Assembly: GCF_000227135.1 (NCBI RefSeq) | Contig: NC_018228.1 | Coordinates: 179,645 to 243,644, forward strand | Origin: Leishmania donovani | Lineage: Eukaryota > Euglenozoa > Kinetoplastea > Trypanosomatida > Trypanosomatidae | Direction: 5' to 3' | DNA length: 64,000 bases | Program-made: the position numbers and the translations under genes | The notes under the pieces: model-generated | The model's database searches: none | Seen by the model: only the letters and a program-made list of their open reading frames with translations | Told to the model about the DNA's origin: nothing | In this document: positions 1 to 8,658 of the stretch, piece by piece | Position numbering within the stretch: position 1 is the stretch's first letter | How the letters are laid out: every line of letters begins with the position of its first letter

Positions 1-171
1 ATCCCTGCTTCCATCCCTGCTGCACCGGTGCTCTCGGAGGGCGAGCGGCAGGCTCGGATTGAAGGTTTCATGACGTTCTCGGGTATAACTGACCCCACGC
101 AGGCGGCGGAATTGCTGGAGGCCGCCGACTGGGACCCCAACGTGGCGGCGGCGCTCCTCTTCGACACGTGA
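1..171 (+). CDS. 3' end of a gene with a C-terminal UBA-like domain (partial)
   Basis: The first frame is open from base 1 to the TGA at 169-171, giving the last 56 residues of a protein whose start lies left of the window. The segment has the look of a UBA-like/TAP-C helix bundle: a Phe-Met helix (IEGFMTFSG), a second helix ending in AAELLEAADW, and a third, ANVAALLF-like helix (WDPNVAAALLFDT). The Ala-Asp-Trp-Asp turn and final Leu-Phe-Asp are hallmarks of the family. Such domains usually bind ubiquitin or, in TAP/NXF1, FG nucleoporins. Placing it at the very C-terminus is more like TAP-C than p47 or FAF1, where it is N-terminal. The rest of the protein is not visible, so no function is assigned. 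Confidence 0.75.
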   Translation: MPASIPAAPVLSEGERQARIEGFMTFSGITDPTQAAELLEAADWDPNVAAALLFDT

Positions 172-701
172 AAGACAAGGGAGGCGCCCACCCCGCCCCC
201 ACGTGCCCGCTACCGTTGCGCCTGTCTCCCATCTCTTCTTTATTGGATGCAAAACCGTGTCTTGTGATCGTCACTGGCCACTCACCACCTCCTCCGTGGC
301 ATGGGCCAATGCTATTGCCCACGCCCACGGGCATTCACGTCGCGCGTGCGTGTGTGAGGGTACGTGTCCTGCCTCTTCCCTTCCCTTCCCTTCCCACCCA
401 CCCGCTTACCGCTCTTGTTCTCCCCCTCTCCCCCTTCTCCCCCTCTCTCGTCTTCTTACTCGCACCCTCGCTCACGGCGCACACGCACGCACGCACGCGC
501 ACACTAGAAAGCGCATCGCCTTCATCTGTGCTTGCGCGTGGCCCATCGGCAACGCACTCGTTTTTCTCCGTTCGGATCTGCGGCCAAGGACGCGCTGCAC
601 GTGCCACTGCCGCTCTTTCGCCTCTTTCTCGCCCACTGCGCAACGCAGCCCGCCCAACTCGCGTCCACGCACGCAAGGAGCGGGTGGGGAAGGGGGAACT
701 C
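172..701. other. Intergenic spacer
   Basis: This spacer holds the 3' UTR of the left gene and the trans-splice region of the EF-hand gene. It contains a long pyrimidine tract (367-470), a (GCAC)n-rich stretch around 481-503 and a second pyrimidine tract (609-636). I see no gene in it. Confidence 0.8.
609..648 (+). promoter_or_regulatory. Candidate trans-splice acceptor for the EF-hand gene
   Basis: A pyrimidine tract at about 609-636 is followed by an AG at 647-648, 54 nt upstream of the ATG at 702. A longer tract at 367-470 with an AG at 506-507 is the alternative. Trypanosomatids add the spliced leader at the first AG after such tracts. Which of the two is used cannot be told from sequence. 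Confidence 0.5.
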
Positions 702-2597
702 ATGGCGTCCTCAGCTCCATCCAATTGCCTGAGCGGCGCGGCCGCCACCGCCACCACCCCCACCGCTGCCTCTCACGCAACGGCCAACTCCGTCGGCTTC
801 ATGCCCAAGATGGCGAGCCCACTGGCGCACGGCACTGCGAGCAACTACGTCCTCAGCGACGCGGCCGCCAGCCCCGCCGCCTCCCCTTCCCACAGCGCAG
901 GCGCCATTCCGCAAGAGCAGTCGAAGATGCTAGCCGGGATGCTGGCGAAGCTGCCGGAACTTGACCTAGGCGAGATGTCGCGCGTGAAGAGCTGTTTCTC
1001 TGCCGTGCTGGGCGAGGGACGCGAGAACATCGTCAACGCGCTGGAGCTGCGCGTGGTGCTCGGCGAGCTCGGCCTCTATCCGAGCGAGACGGAGCTCAAC
1101 CTCATCCTCCGCGCCTACCGTGACCGCGTCAACCTCGTTACGCTGACGCAGTACCTGCGGCTTTATAAGAAGGAGTTCTGGGTCAATCACGCGGCGGCGG
1201 CGGCGGCGGCGGCAGCAGCAGCACCAGCAGCAGCGGTGGGCGGAGCCGGCGCTGCACACAGCGCGTCACTGTCTGTCGCTCCGCACTCCTATAAAGCGTT
1301 CAGTGGAAGTCATCCTATGGCCGCGGCGAGAGCGGGGGCCTTCGGCGTTGGCGGTGGCAAGGACGAGGACACGTTGAAGGCCTTTGTCGCCCTTGGCGGT
1401 GAGGAAGACGGCAGTGGCGAGATCCTCGCGTCGACGCTGCGCGACGCCATTCGCGGCTTCGGGCTCACCATCGACATCGACTCGATGATTCGCACCGTCG
1501 ACGTGCACCACTCCGGCGTGCTGGACTACGTTGACTTCTGCGCCTTATGGTCGCAGCCGACGAGCACGTCCTCCGAGTCCGGCGAGGCCGGCGGCGCGGG
1601 AGTGTCCATGGGGGAAGCACTGCTACGCGGATCGGTCGACAACGCTGGGTCCGACGCCTACCGCCGTCGCTCGTCGGACGGAAGCGCAATGAGCGACACC
1701 CATCAGCGCCTCATGTCCTTGCTGGCAGCCACGCCGCGACTCACCAGTCTTGCAGGTGGCGTGCTGCGCCGTCGATCACAGACGATGGCGCAGGCACCGG
1801 AGCAGGCCAGCACGTCGCCCCGCGCACGCCGTTGCTCGCCGGGTGGCACGCAATTTTCTCAGAACACGAACAGCCGTGCCACGACAGCGGCATGCGGCCC
1901 GCGGGCGGGCGGCACCGGTAATGGCCGCGGCTCTGATGGCGCGACGGCGTGTAACTCGATTCTCACGCCGCCGCCGACGCCTATCACAGACGAGGAGCAC
2001 ATGCTACTCGTGGAGATGTACCTGTTCCCGGAAAAATACAAGACAGTGCGGCGGGCACCGCGCTTCGCTGCCGCCTCCGGCGGCAGCCCACCAGCTCACG
2101 GCGCGGCGGGCCGTGAGGCAGCGCAGCACTCCGGCTCGTTGTATCAGAAGCGTCTCTCGCGCCCGAGCGTGAGTGGCTCGCGCAGTCGCAGCCGCCGCCA
2201 GGCACGCGGCTTGGGCAACACCAGCGGCGGCGCCTCCGCCATCCGCGCCACCAGCAACACCGCGGGCAGGAGGTGCAAGAGCAGTGTAGCTGGCGGCGCG
2301 GATGGCGGAGGCGCCGCCGCTGACTTCTTTCCGCCGAAGTCCAGCAACGTCTACCGCCCGCCGAGCCCGATGATCCTGTCGATGCGCAACAGTACCGCCT
2401 ATCGCAACCGGCTGAAGCGGCTCGAGGAGCAGAAGCGGGAGCGCAAGGGGTGGAAACCGCCAGCGGGGACAGCGGCAGCGCAGCAGCTGCAGCATCGGAT
2501 CTCGTACGCTGCCACCGCGACGCGCGGCGGTGGCGATGGTCCGGGCGACACGGAGCACATGTCCTCTACGCCTCCGCCAAAGATGTCGACGTGGTAG
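702..2597 (+). CDS. EF-hand domain-containing protein with degenerate loops
   Basis: This encodes 631 residues. The frame is open further upstream, but 702 is the first ATG after the pyrimidine tracts. Two EF-hand-like pairs are visible. The first (about residues 86-160) has helices but no acidic loop. The second (about 219-282) has loops EEDGSGEI and DVHHSGVLDYVD, each lacking several canonical Asp/Glu calcium ligands, so strong calcium binding is doubtful. A poly-Ala run (bases 1191-1230) separates the pairs. The C-terminal half is Ser/Arg/Gly-rich and disordered apart from a short conserved-looking stretch (TDEEHMLLVEMYLFPEKYK) and a basic helix near the end (RNRLKRLEEQKRERKGWK). A 39-nt inverted repeat lies in the coding sequence at 2222-2322. 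The likely role is a calmodulin-like scaffold; the partner is unknown. Confidence 0.85.
   Translation: MASSAPSNCLSGAAATATTPTAASHATANSVGFMPKMASPLAHGTASNYVLSDAAASPAASPSHSAGAIPQEQSKMLAGMLAKLPELDLGEMSRVKSCFSAVLGEGRENIVNALELRVVLGELGLYPSETELNLILRAYRDRVNLVTLTQYLRLYKKEFWVNHAAAAAAAAAAAPAAAVGGAGAAHSASLSVAPHSYKAFSGSHPMAAARAGAFGVGGGKDEDTLKAFVALGGEEDGSGEILASTLRDAIRGFGLTIDIDSMIRTVDVHHSGVLDYVDFCALWSQPTSTSSESGEAGGAGVSMGEALLRGSVDNAGSDAYRRRSSDGSAMSDTHQRLMSLLAATPRLTSLAGGVLRRRSQTMAQAPEQASTSPRARRCSPGGTQFSQNTNSRATTAACGPRAGGTGNGRGSDGATACNSILTPPPTPITDEEHMLLVEMYLFPEKYKTVRRAPRFAAASGGSPPAHGAAGREAAQHSGSLYQKRLSRPSVSGSRSRSRRQARGLGNTSGGASAIRATSNTAGRRCKSSVAGGADGGGAAADFFPPKSSNVYRPPSPMILSMRNSTAYRNRLKRLEEQKRERKGWKPPAGTAAAQQLQHRISYAATATRGGGDGPGDTEHMSSTPPPKMSTW
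2222..2322. repeat. Near-perfect 39-nt inverted repeat inside the EF-hand CDS
   Basis: The left arm is 2222-2260 and the right arm 2284-2322. The first 28 bases (CAGCGGCGGCGCCTCCGCCA onward) match the reverse complement of the right arm exactly, and 37 of 39 positions match overall, with a 23-nt loop. It would form a very GC-rich hairpin in DNA or mRNA. Confidence 0.9.
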
Positions 2598-2950
2598 CGA
2601 AGGGGTTCGTGGATGAGGAAGACGGAGGAGGCGGTGGCTCTCACACAGACAGCTACGCACGGAGGCACCCGTCGGCTTACTCCAATGGCGCGTCTTCAAC
2701 GCTGCTGAGGCGCACACACGCGCTCGTTCCTGTGTTCCGCAGCGCGTTCGGTTGCTGGGTTGGAAAGATGAAGCATGCTCTTCTTAACTCCTTGATGTAC
2801 AACTATAGGGACAATAAGCGACGGCAACGGCCTCACGCCACGCCTGCCCTCCTCTGTTCCTACCGGAGCGCGTGGGTGCCGGTGGACGTGTTCAAGTCAG
2901 AGGAACGGGACAGAAAGATCTGTGGTGCGCAACGGCAGAGGTACACCGTA

Positions 2951-2954
2951 CACA

Positions 2955-2985
<31 letters not shown>

Positions 2986-3041
2986 GCGGGGGGCGGGAGG
3001 GGGTGCGTGTGTGTGGGTGTGTACGGTGTGTGTGTGTGTGC
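2951..3041. repeat. (CA)11-(GA)6 ... (TG)n microsatellite cluster
   Basis: (CA)11 at 2951-2972 runs straight into GA repeats to 2984. TG repeats lie at 3003-3041. The CA and TG blocks are complementary and could pair in RNA. Confidence 0.9.
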
Positions 3042-4217
3042 GCAGCAAAATGATGGAGGATGGTCATCGGGTCGCCATCCCCCCCCCCATCCACTCACCA
3101 AGCACCCTGCGCATGCCGCTGGTCCCCTTGCCTGGGTGCACGTCTTTTTGTATATATGTGGCTGGGCTCACCTCTTGCGCAGCTGCCATGGCTGTGGTGG
3201 TGGTGGGATGTGGAGGAGAGGGCCTTGGGATCGTTCCGATGAGGACTTGGAGTCCAAAACAACGTAAGGGCGAGCATGCCGATGTACACGTAGAAGTTGC
3301 TCCCTTCTTTCTTTTCGATTATGACCTCCTCGCAGCAGATGTGCATCAGCAACAGCAACGGTATCAGCAACAACGGCGCGTATGTGGTGGGCGAGGGGGC
3401 AAGACCCAACGACATACCATCAGAAGCCACGCACACGGCATCGCGGCGAGATGTGGCATACATCGCCCGCCCGCCCCTCTCTCTCCCTTCTTGCTGAGAC
3501 ACCCGCAACGAAAAGGTAAGCGGCTCATGTGCGGCAACGGTAATGGCGGAGAGCGAAGTCACTGGTGCGCTGTGTCGGAAAGGAGGGGGGTCGGATGATC
3601 ACAGTGCCATTGTGATGGCTCTGGATCGCCTCCGCCTCGCACCGCCACCGTCACTGCCATGCTCCTTCCTCTGCCTCACCTCTCTTCTCCGCGGCTACGG
3701 CGCGACTCACATGCACACCACACACACACACACACACACGCGTCCGCAACATCAGCCGTTTCGCTGCGACACACCGCAACGAAACTGCCCCCGCAAAGGT
3801 CGCTACAAACCACTCTTCATACCATACATCTCCACACACACACGCGCGCGCGCGCACCATTGGGGGCGAGCCTCCTCGCTCCTCGCGCACGGGGTCACAT
3901 CCATCACGGACGGGGGGAGGGGCAGACGGCGAAAAGAGAACGAAAAGAGGTGCACAGGCACGCGTGGCGGAACCGAGTTCGTCTTTGCGGTGGAGCCGTT
4001 GGAAGCAGGAGGCGTGCGCGCGTGCTGCACGCGTCCAACGACATCGCCGCCTACCCACCCCATCACCGTCTGTATGTGTGTGTCTGTCTGTCTGCATGTT
4101 GGTGTGGGCTCGTGTTTCTCACGTGAAGTACACCAGTGCCACGGATGCGCACAAGCACACACGGAGATAGGGAGAGAACGATCCATTATCATCCCATCAT
4201 CGTCCGCAGCAGCGCGG

Positions 4218-4263
4218 CCCTCCTGTGCTTCTCCGTCTTGCCGTCGGTCTCTCACGTGTCCAG
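4218..4263 (+). promoter_or_regulatory. Candidate trans-splice acceptor
   Basis: A pyrimidine-rich stretch at 4218-4260 ends in CAG, with AG at 4262-4263, 100 nt upstream of the ATG at 4363. A second tract (4267-4294) could drive an alternative acceptor closer to the ATG. Confidence 0.5.
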
Positions 4264-4362
4264 TGTGTCTCCGTCTCTGTGCTTCCGCTTGCTTGATCCG
4301 TACGTGGGGAGGACAAGGCCTGGGCGAGTGCCCTGTAAAAAGCGCGAGATCACACACTGCCC

Positions 4363-7068
4363 ATGGAGGAGGCCCCCTGCTCCTCCAAGACGGACACCGG
4401 CGCCGCGACTGAAGCGAAGACGAGTACGACAGCGGCAGCTGGGGCGAGCAGCAGCACAGGTGTGGTGAAGGCGAAGTCGTCGTATCGTGAGCTGTGCAGG
4501 CCGACGTCGCTCTTCCCCCCGCCCGCACTCTCTCATGCGACGCCGGATGGAAGCAACCGAATCAGCACGCCGAGCAGCTCGGCGCCGCCGCCGCCGCCGC
4601 TGTCGCCGACGCTGCGTGACCGCGCGGCCGCTGTGAAGGAGGGCGGCCACAACACGAACAGCAGCGGTGCCGGTGGCTCCCGTCTCTCTGGCACGAGCTG
4701 GGCGCGCCTCACAACGACGAGGCGCGTTAGCCGGACCACAGAGGCCCTTCGCCCTCCTCCTCTTGTGCTGCACGCCACCGAGAACGACGCAAGCAGCGGG
4801 CAGGGTACGACGGTGGCAACGACTGAAGGTGCAACGGCCGCCACGGTGGAATCTGGCCACCCGCGCGTGCACAACCGCAGCATCACCTCCACGGAAGACC
4901 TTCAACTTGCCGTCGCCGTCCCGTACTGGACCTCGAGCCTTCACGACATGCTGGCGCCATCGCTACTCACCGCGGCAGCAGCAGCAGCAGCGGTGACGCG
5001 TTTCGCTACGCATAGCAGCAGCCGCAGAAACGCAGTTACCGGTAGCGGCGCGCGTGAGCCATGTTCTTCACCACGCGCCTGCCCTATGCAGAGAGCGATG
5101 CAGCACGCCCTCGCGCATGTCTTGCAGCGAGAGCGGGTGCGAGCGCTCATCACCCGCGCCTTGCACTTGTGGCACCTGCACTGCGCACTTCGGCGGCACG
5201 GACGGCAACATGGCGATAGAGAAACCGCCGATGGAGTGGAGGGGCGACGAGAGGCGCCGTCACCGACGTCCCGCGTCGGCCAAAGACGTCAAGGCAAGCC
5301 GTCGGCATCCCGGCTGGCGTGGACCCCGCTCGGTGACGTCGGCATCGGCGTGCGCTGCGGCGGCATCGCCTCCGACGAAGGCACCGTCTACATCGATGCC
5401 GACGGTGAGGAGGAACTGCACGACGTGGACGACGGCGCAGAGGTGCCACGGCACACAGAGCTGCAGCGGTGCCAACAGCAGCGGCATCACCGCGGCCGCC
5501 GTACCACCGACGGCGACTCCAGCCTGTCGGATGCGGGCGCCCACGTGGACGGTGCTTACGACCGTGTCGACAACCCAGGCACCTCGACGCGGCCGCTGGC
5601 GCCAGCGAGCCGCAGCAGCGTCGCCCCCGTCATCGGCGCCGCATCCCGGGCCACCAGCATTGTCCCCCCGCTCTCGGCGCTGAGCAACGCGTCGCAAAGC
5701 CAGTCGCTGGCTCGCGACATGTCGTTCACGTCGGTGAGATGGTCGATGAGTTGTCCGTTCCAGACACCGCTGCAGCCGCAGCGGCAAGACGAGCTGTGCA
5801 GCACATCTTTCCCCCAGACGCCAGTGGCGGCGTCCGTGCCAGAGAGCAGAACCGCCGACGGCGCCGGGGTCTCGCTCTCCGTCGGCGCTGCAGCGCTCGC
5901 CGAAGCAGCAGCCGGGTCGCTAGGGAGCGCGGGCGCCACAGGAACCACCGTGACCGCGGAAGCGGCAGCGGAGCGGCGGAAGCGCATCGTGCAGAACCCC
6001 CTCTCCAGCAAGTCACCACGGAACGCGTCACCGCACCAGTGCCTCCACAACTGGCTCTCCAGCGGTGTCGGTGGTGGTTCAACGTCGAGCTTCGATGACT
6101 CGGGCTCCCGACCGCAATCGTGCTTGCAGTCGGACAGGGAGGCGATCGCTGCGCAAGGGGGCCCCCCCTTGTGTCTGCGCCGCCTACGCAGCGGCGCTGG
6201 CGGCGGAGCGGGACTCATCGCGAGCGACTCGGAGGACCGCAGCATCTCATCGCTGATAAATACGCCGCAGGGCCGCCAGACGGACGCTGCCAGTAGCTGC
6301 AGCGGTGCTTGGGGGCCGTTGAAAGACGGTGACTCCACACACAGCGACAGCACGTCACCGATGCCGACGGTCACAGCAACGACGGTTCCTCAGCTGCTGG
6401 CGCGCGAGGCGGAAGACCGGCTGGCGTTGCAGACAACAGAGGAGCGACGGCGCCTCCGCCTTCAGCGCGGCATGTCCGCCGTTATGGATCAGCTCATGAT
6501 GGCGGCGCTACATCATCGATCGGGTGAGCGTGGCTTGCACCCCTCGTTGCGCACCTCCACCGCACCATCGCCGGTGCTTTTAGAGAGCGACGACGGTTGT
6601 GGCATGGACTTCCTGTGCGCCTGCACTGCGGAGACGCAAAATGAAGGCACCACGAGGGGTAGCGCAGGGGCCATCGAACCAGCAGCATCGGCTCGCGAAC
6701 CCCGGCCCTCCTTGCCACCTCCAGTCCTGCAGGCCGCCACGTCTAGGAGAACGCAGCAGCGATTGAATTACGACGGTGATGTGGAGTGCACGCAGCAGCA
6801 TCTGCAACGAAGTGGGCGCATCGAGGGGGAGGAGGGCTGCCTGTGCGACGTGACCGCCAAGAATGCCGAGCGTTGCGTGAGCCGCGACAGTGCCGAGGCG
6901 GTTGATATGGCTACTAGTCCTAGCAAGTGCTCATCGCAAACCTTGGGGTCCACAAGCCAGTGGGGCGCGCACGTGCTCGACGCCGTCACGATCACAACAG
7001 ACAGTCATAGCAGCGTGGTTTTTCCAGTCACGAGCATCGCGCCGACGTCGCACTTCACGCCCTGCTGA
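4363..7068 (+). CDS. Hypothetical protein, large and mostly disordered
   Basis: This encodes 901 residues. The start is ATG 4363, context CCCATGG. I recognise no family. Most of the chain is Ser/Thr/Ala/Gly-rich with short alanine runs (about residue 206). One region looks folded: about residues 243-275, the helix RALITRALHLWHLHCALRRH, resembling a single Sfi1- or IQ-like helix (conserved Trp with hydrophobics and flanking basics). A second helical segment (about 682-715, ERRRLRLQRGMSAVMDQL) may be a short coiled coil. There is no signal peptide or membrane segment. The base composition and third-position GC match its neighbours, so it is a real gene. A scaffold or cytoskeleton-associated role is only a guess. 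Confidence 0.8.
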   Translation: MEEAPCSSKTDTGAATEAKTSTTAAAGASSSTGVVKAKSSYRELCRPTSLFPPPALSHATPDGSNRISTPSSSAPPPPPLSPTLRDRAAAVKEGGHNTNSSGAGGSRLSGTSWARLTTTRRVSRTTEALRPPPLVLHATENDASSGQGTTVATTEGATAATVESGHPRVHNRSITSTEDLQLAVAVPYWTSSLHDMLAPSLLTAAAAAAAVTRFATHSSSRRNAVTGSGAREPCSSPRACPMQRAMQHALAHVLQRERVRALITRALHLWHLHCALRRHGRQHGDRETADGVEGRREAPSPTSRVGQRRQGKPSASRLAWTPLGDVGIGVRCGGIASDEGTVYIDADGEEELHDVDDGAEVPRHTELQRCQQQRHHRGRRTTDGDSSLSDAGAHVDGAYDRVDNPGTSTRPLAPASRSSVAPVIGAASRATSIVPPLSALSNASQSQSLARDMSFTSVRWSMSCPFQTPLQPQRQDELCSTSFPQTPVAASVPESRTADGAGVSLSVGAAALAEAAAGSLGSAGATGTTVTAEAAAERRKRIVQNPLSSKSPRNASPHQCLHNWLSSGVGGGSTSSFDDSGSRPQSCLQSDREAIAAQGGPPLCLRRLRSGAGGGAGLIASDSEDRSISSLINTPQGRQTDAASSCSGAWGPLKDGDSTHSDSTSPMPTVTATTVPQLLAREAEDRLALQTTEERRRLRLQRGMSAVMDQLMMAALHHRSGERGLHPSLRTSTAPSPVLLESDDGCGMDFLCACTAETQNEGTTRGSAGAIEPAASAREPRPSLPPPVLQAATSRRTQQRLNYDGDVECTQQHLQRSGRIEGEEGCLCDVTAKNAERCVSRDSAEAVDMATSPSKCSSQTLGSTSQWGAHVLDAVTITTDSHSSVVFPVTSIAPTSHFTPC

Positions 7069-7142
7069 TGCCGTCATCCGCGTTCTCGTAGAGAGCTCGT
7101 CTTCGCGCGGCGCGTAACGGTGAACAGCGCTGAGAAGCGCGT

Positions 7143-7217
7143 CTTTTTTTGTTGTTGTTGTTTCTCTGTTCGTTGCTCTTCTTCAGCCGTCTCGCTACAG
7201 CACTCATGACGGGGTGG
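7143..7217 (-). repeat. Dispersed repeat copy 1, with A-rich tail on the minus strand
   Basis: Bases 7168-7217 match 29353-29402 at 47 of 50 positions (core CTTCTTCAGCCGTCTCGCTA). Read on the minus strand, this copy is followed by a run of CAA triplets and A7 (7143-7161), like the tail of a non-LTR retroposon fragment. Trypanosomatid SIDER elements sit in 3' UTRs in just this way, but I cannot confirm membership. Confidence 0.55.
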
Positions 7218-8103
7218 TTGGCGCATCTGCAAAGTCTGTGCCACGCGAGGAGGGACACCGTGAAAGGCGACGCTGCACAGGGATAGAAGTGCCGCGGCGA
7301 CGCTCGGCGCATCTCCCCACCCCTCCCCTTCTTCCCCACCCACCCGTGCTGGATGGCGAGAAAGAGGCTGCCCGCATACCTGTCACGCGGTCCAGCAAGC
7401 CTGGACGCGCGTTGTCCAAAACCGAAGGTGCACGCCGACGTGAGCGCCCATGTGCGTGGACGAAGGCTCTGCGCCATGCCATGGAAGAGGAGGAGGAGGA
7501 CGACGACGACGACGACGATCGCGTCACACGTGTGGAAGCGAGCCCGAGCGCTCACGGCGCGTGGACGACGATGAACGACTTGATCGCCGCAACGGATGGA
7601 AGGAAAAGGTTCCGTCGTCGGGCGAGCGTCGAGCGTGCAGCGGTAGAGCGAGCCCGCTGTGCTTATATATAGATAAATCCGCCAGACTATCATGCTGCCT
7701 ATGGACCACACCACCACCACCACCACCCTCCCTCTCTCCCTCCCTCCTGAAGGGAGGGAAGGAGGGGAAGGGCCTGGCATCGTGCACGGTGCGATGCGCA
7801 TGTCCTTCATCACGTCCTCGTGCGTCGTTACACGACGGCACAGCAGCAGCGCGTGTCTGTGTGTGCGCGCGCGGCAGCGTCGGAAGCCCGTGGGGGGGGG
7901 AGCGCCGAGCCAGCGCGTCTTTGCGTGCGTGTGTTGTCGGGGTCTCGAGCAACTCCCCATGGAAAATGGCGTGCGGGTGGGATGGGGGATGCAGTGCGTG
8001 CGCTGAGGGAACAGTGTTGGCGCACACGCACTGCTCAAGAAGCGTCATCCGGCTGCTTTCGTTTATCTTATCGCTTCTTTTGGTGCTTTTCTGCGGCTGT
8101 TGC

Positions 8104-8133
8104 GGTGGTGGTGGTGGTGGTGGTGGTGGTGGT
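8104..8133 (+). repeat. (GGT)10 microsatellite
   Basis: Ten uninterrupted GGT triplets lie in the spacer upstream of the Hsp70-like gene. Confidence 0.95.
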
Positions 8134-8365
8134 GAAGCGTCCGTGTGGCGTGCACGACCGTGATGACGCTTCACCCTCCTCCTCCTCTCTCCACTGCTCC
8201 TGAGCAGCGCAACCTCACGACCCCATCGTCCGTGTCCGCCACGGCGCAGCACCTCATTTCTAGGCCACCATCAAAATGCGCTGTCACGATCCGTCCCCCC
8301 TCTCCCATCATCGCTCGAAGGCCGGGCGCGTCCTGTACGGGTGCGATGCAACCTTTTCAACCGGC

Positions 8366-8480
8366 TGCCTCCCTACTCTCCCCCTCCCTCTCCCTCCTTC
8401 GCCTGTATCCCCGCTCTGACTCACCCTTACACGACGTGCCCTGCCTTACTTGGTGGTGGGTGGGTCGTGGGGGTTGGGAG
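8366..8480 (+). promoter_or_regulatory. Candidate trans-splice region for the Grp170-like gene
   Basis: A pyrimidine tract covers 8366-8418. The first AG after it is at 8479-8480, about 180 nt upstream of the ATG at 8659. Confidence 0.45.
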
Positions 8481-8658
8481 GGAGGGGGCCGCTCTTCGCG
8501 CATGAGCCCCTAGTACTTCTAAAGAGTGCACAGCAAGAGCGTACGCACGCACGCGCGCTCGCTGAGCTCGACCACTACCACCGCAATACCAATATCCAAG
8601 CAATAAGGACAGCGTGCACGCTGCCAACGCCACCGGCAGGGGGAGGGGCGTTTCAGCG

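Larger units (their letters stand above)
2598..4362. other. Intergenic spacer with complementary CA and TG microsatellites
   Basis: This 1.8 kb spacer contains a (CA)11 tract joined to (GA)n and then (TG)n (2951-3041), a second (CA)n (3721-3739), GC-rich runs near 3841-3860 and pyrimidine tracts before the next gene (4218-4294). Open frames here encode only dinucleotide-repeat peptides. No gene is seen. Confidence 0.75.
7069..8658. other. Intergenic spacer with repeat elements
   Basis: This 1.6 kb spacer holds a T-rich/GTT run (7143-7161), a 50-bp element shared with 29353-29402, a GAG/GAC microsatellite that forms a short acidic reading frame (7481-7672), CCA repeats near 7706-7728, (GGT)10 at 8104-8133 and a strong pyrimidine tract (8366-8418) serving the next gene. 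I see no other gene. Confidence 0.75.

Noticed and set aside
168..701. Upstream extension of the EF-hand frame (178 extra residues)
   Set aside because: It begins without ATG, runs through the pyrimidine-rich splice region and overlaps the stop of the preceding gene; coding starts at 702.
2450..3598. 382-residue open frame overlapping the end of the EF-hand gene
   Set aside because: It is made largely of CA/GA/TG repeat peptides, lacks codon bias after 2597 and overlaps a better gene.
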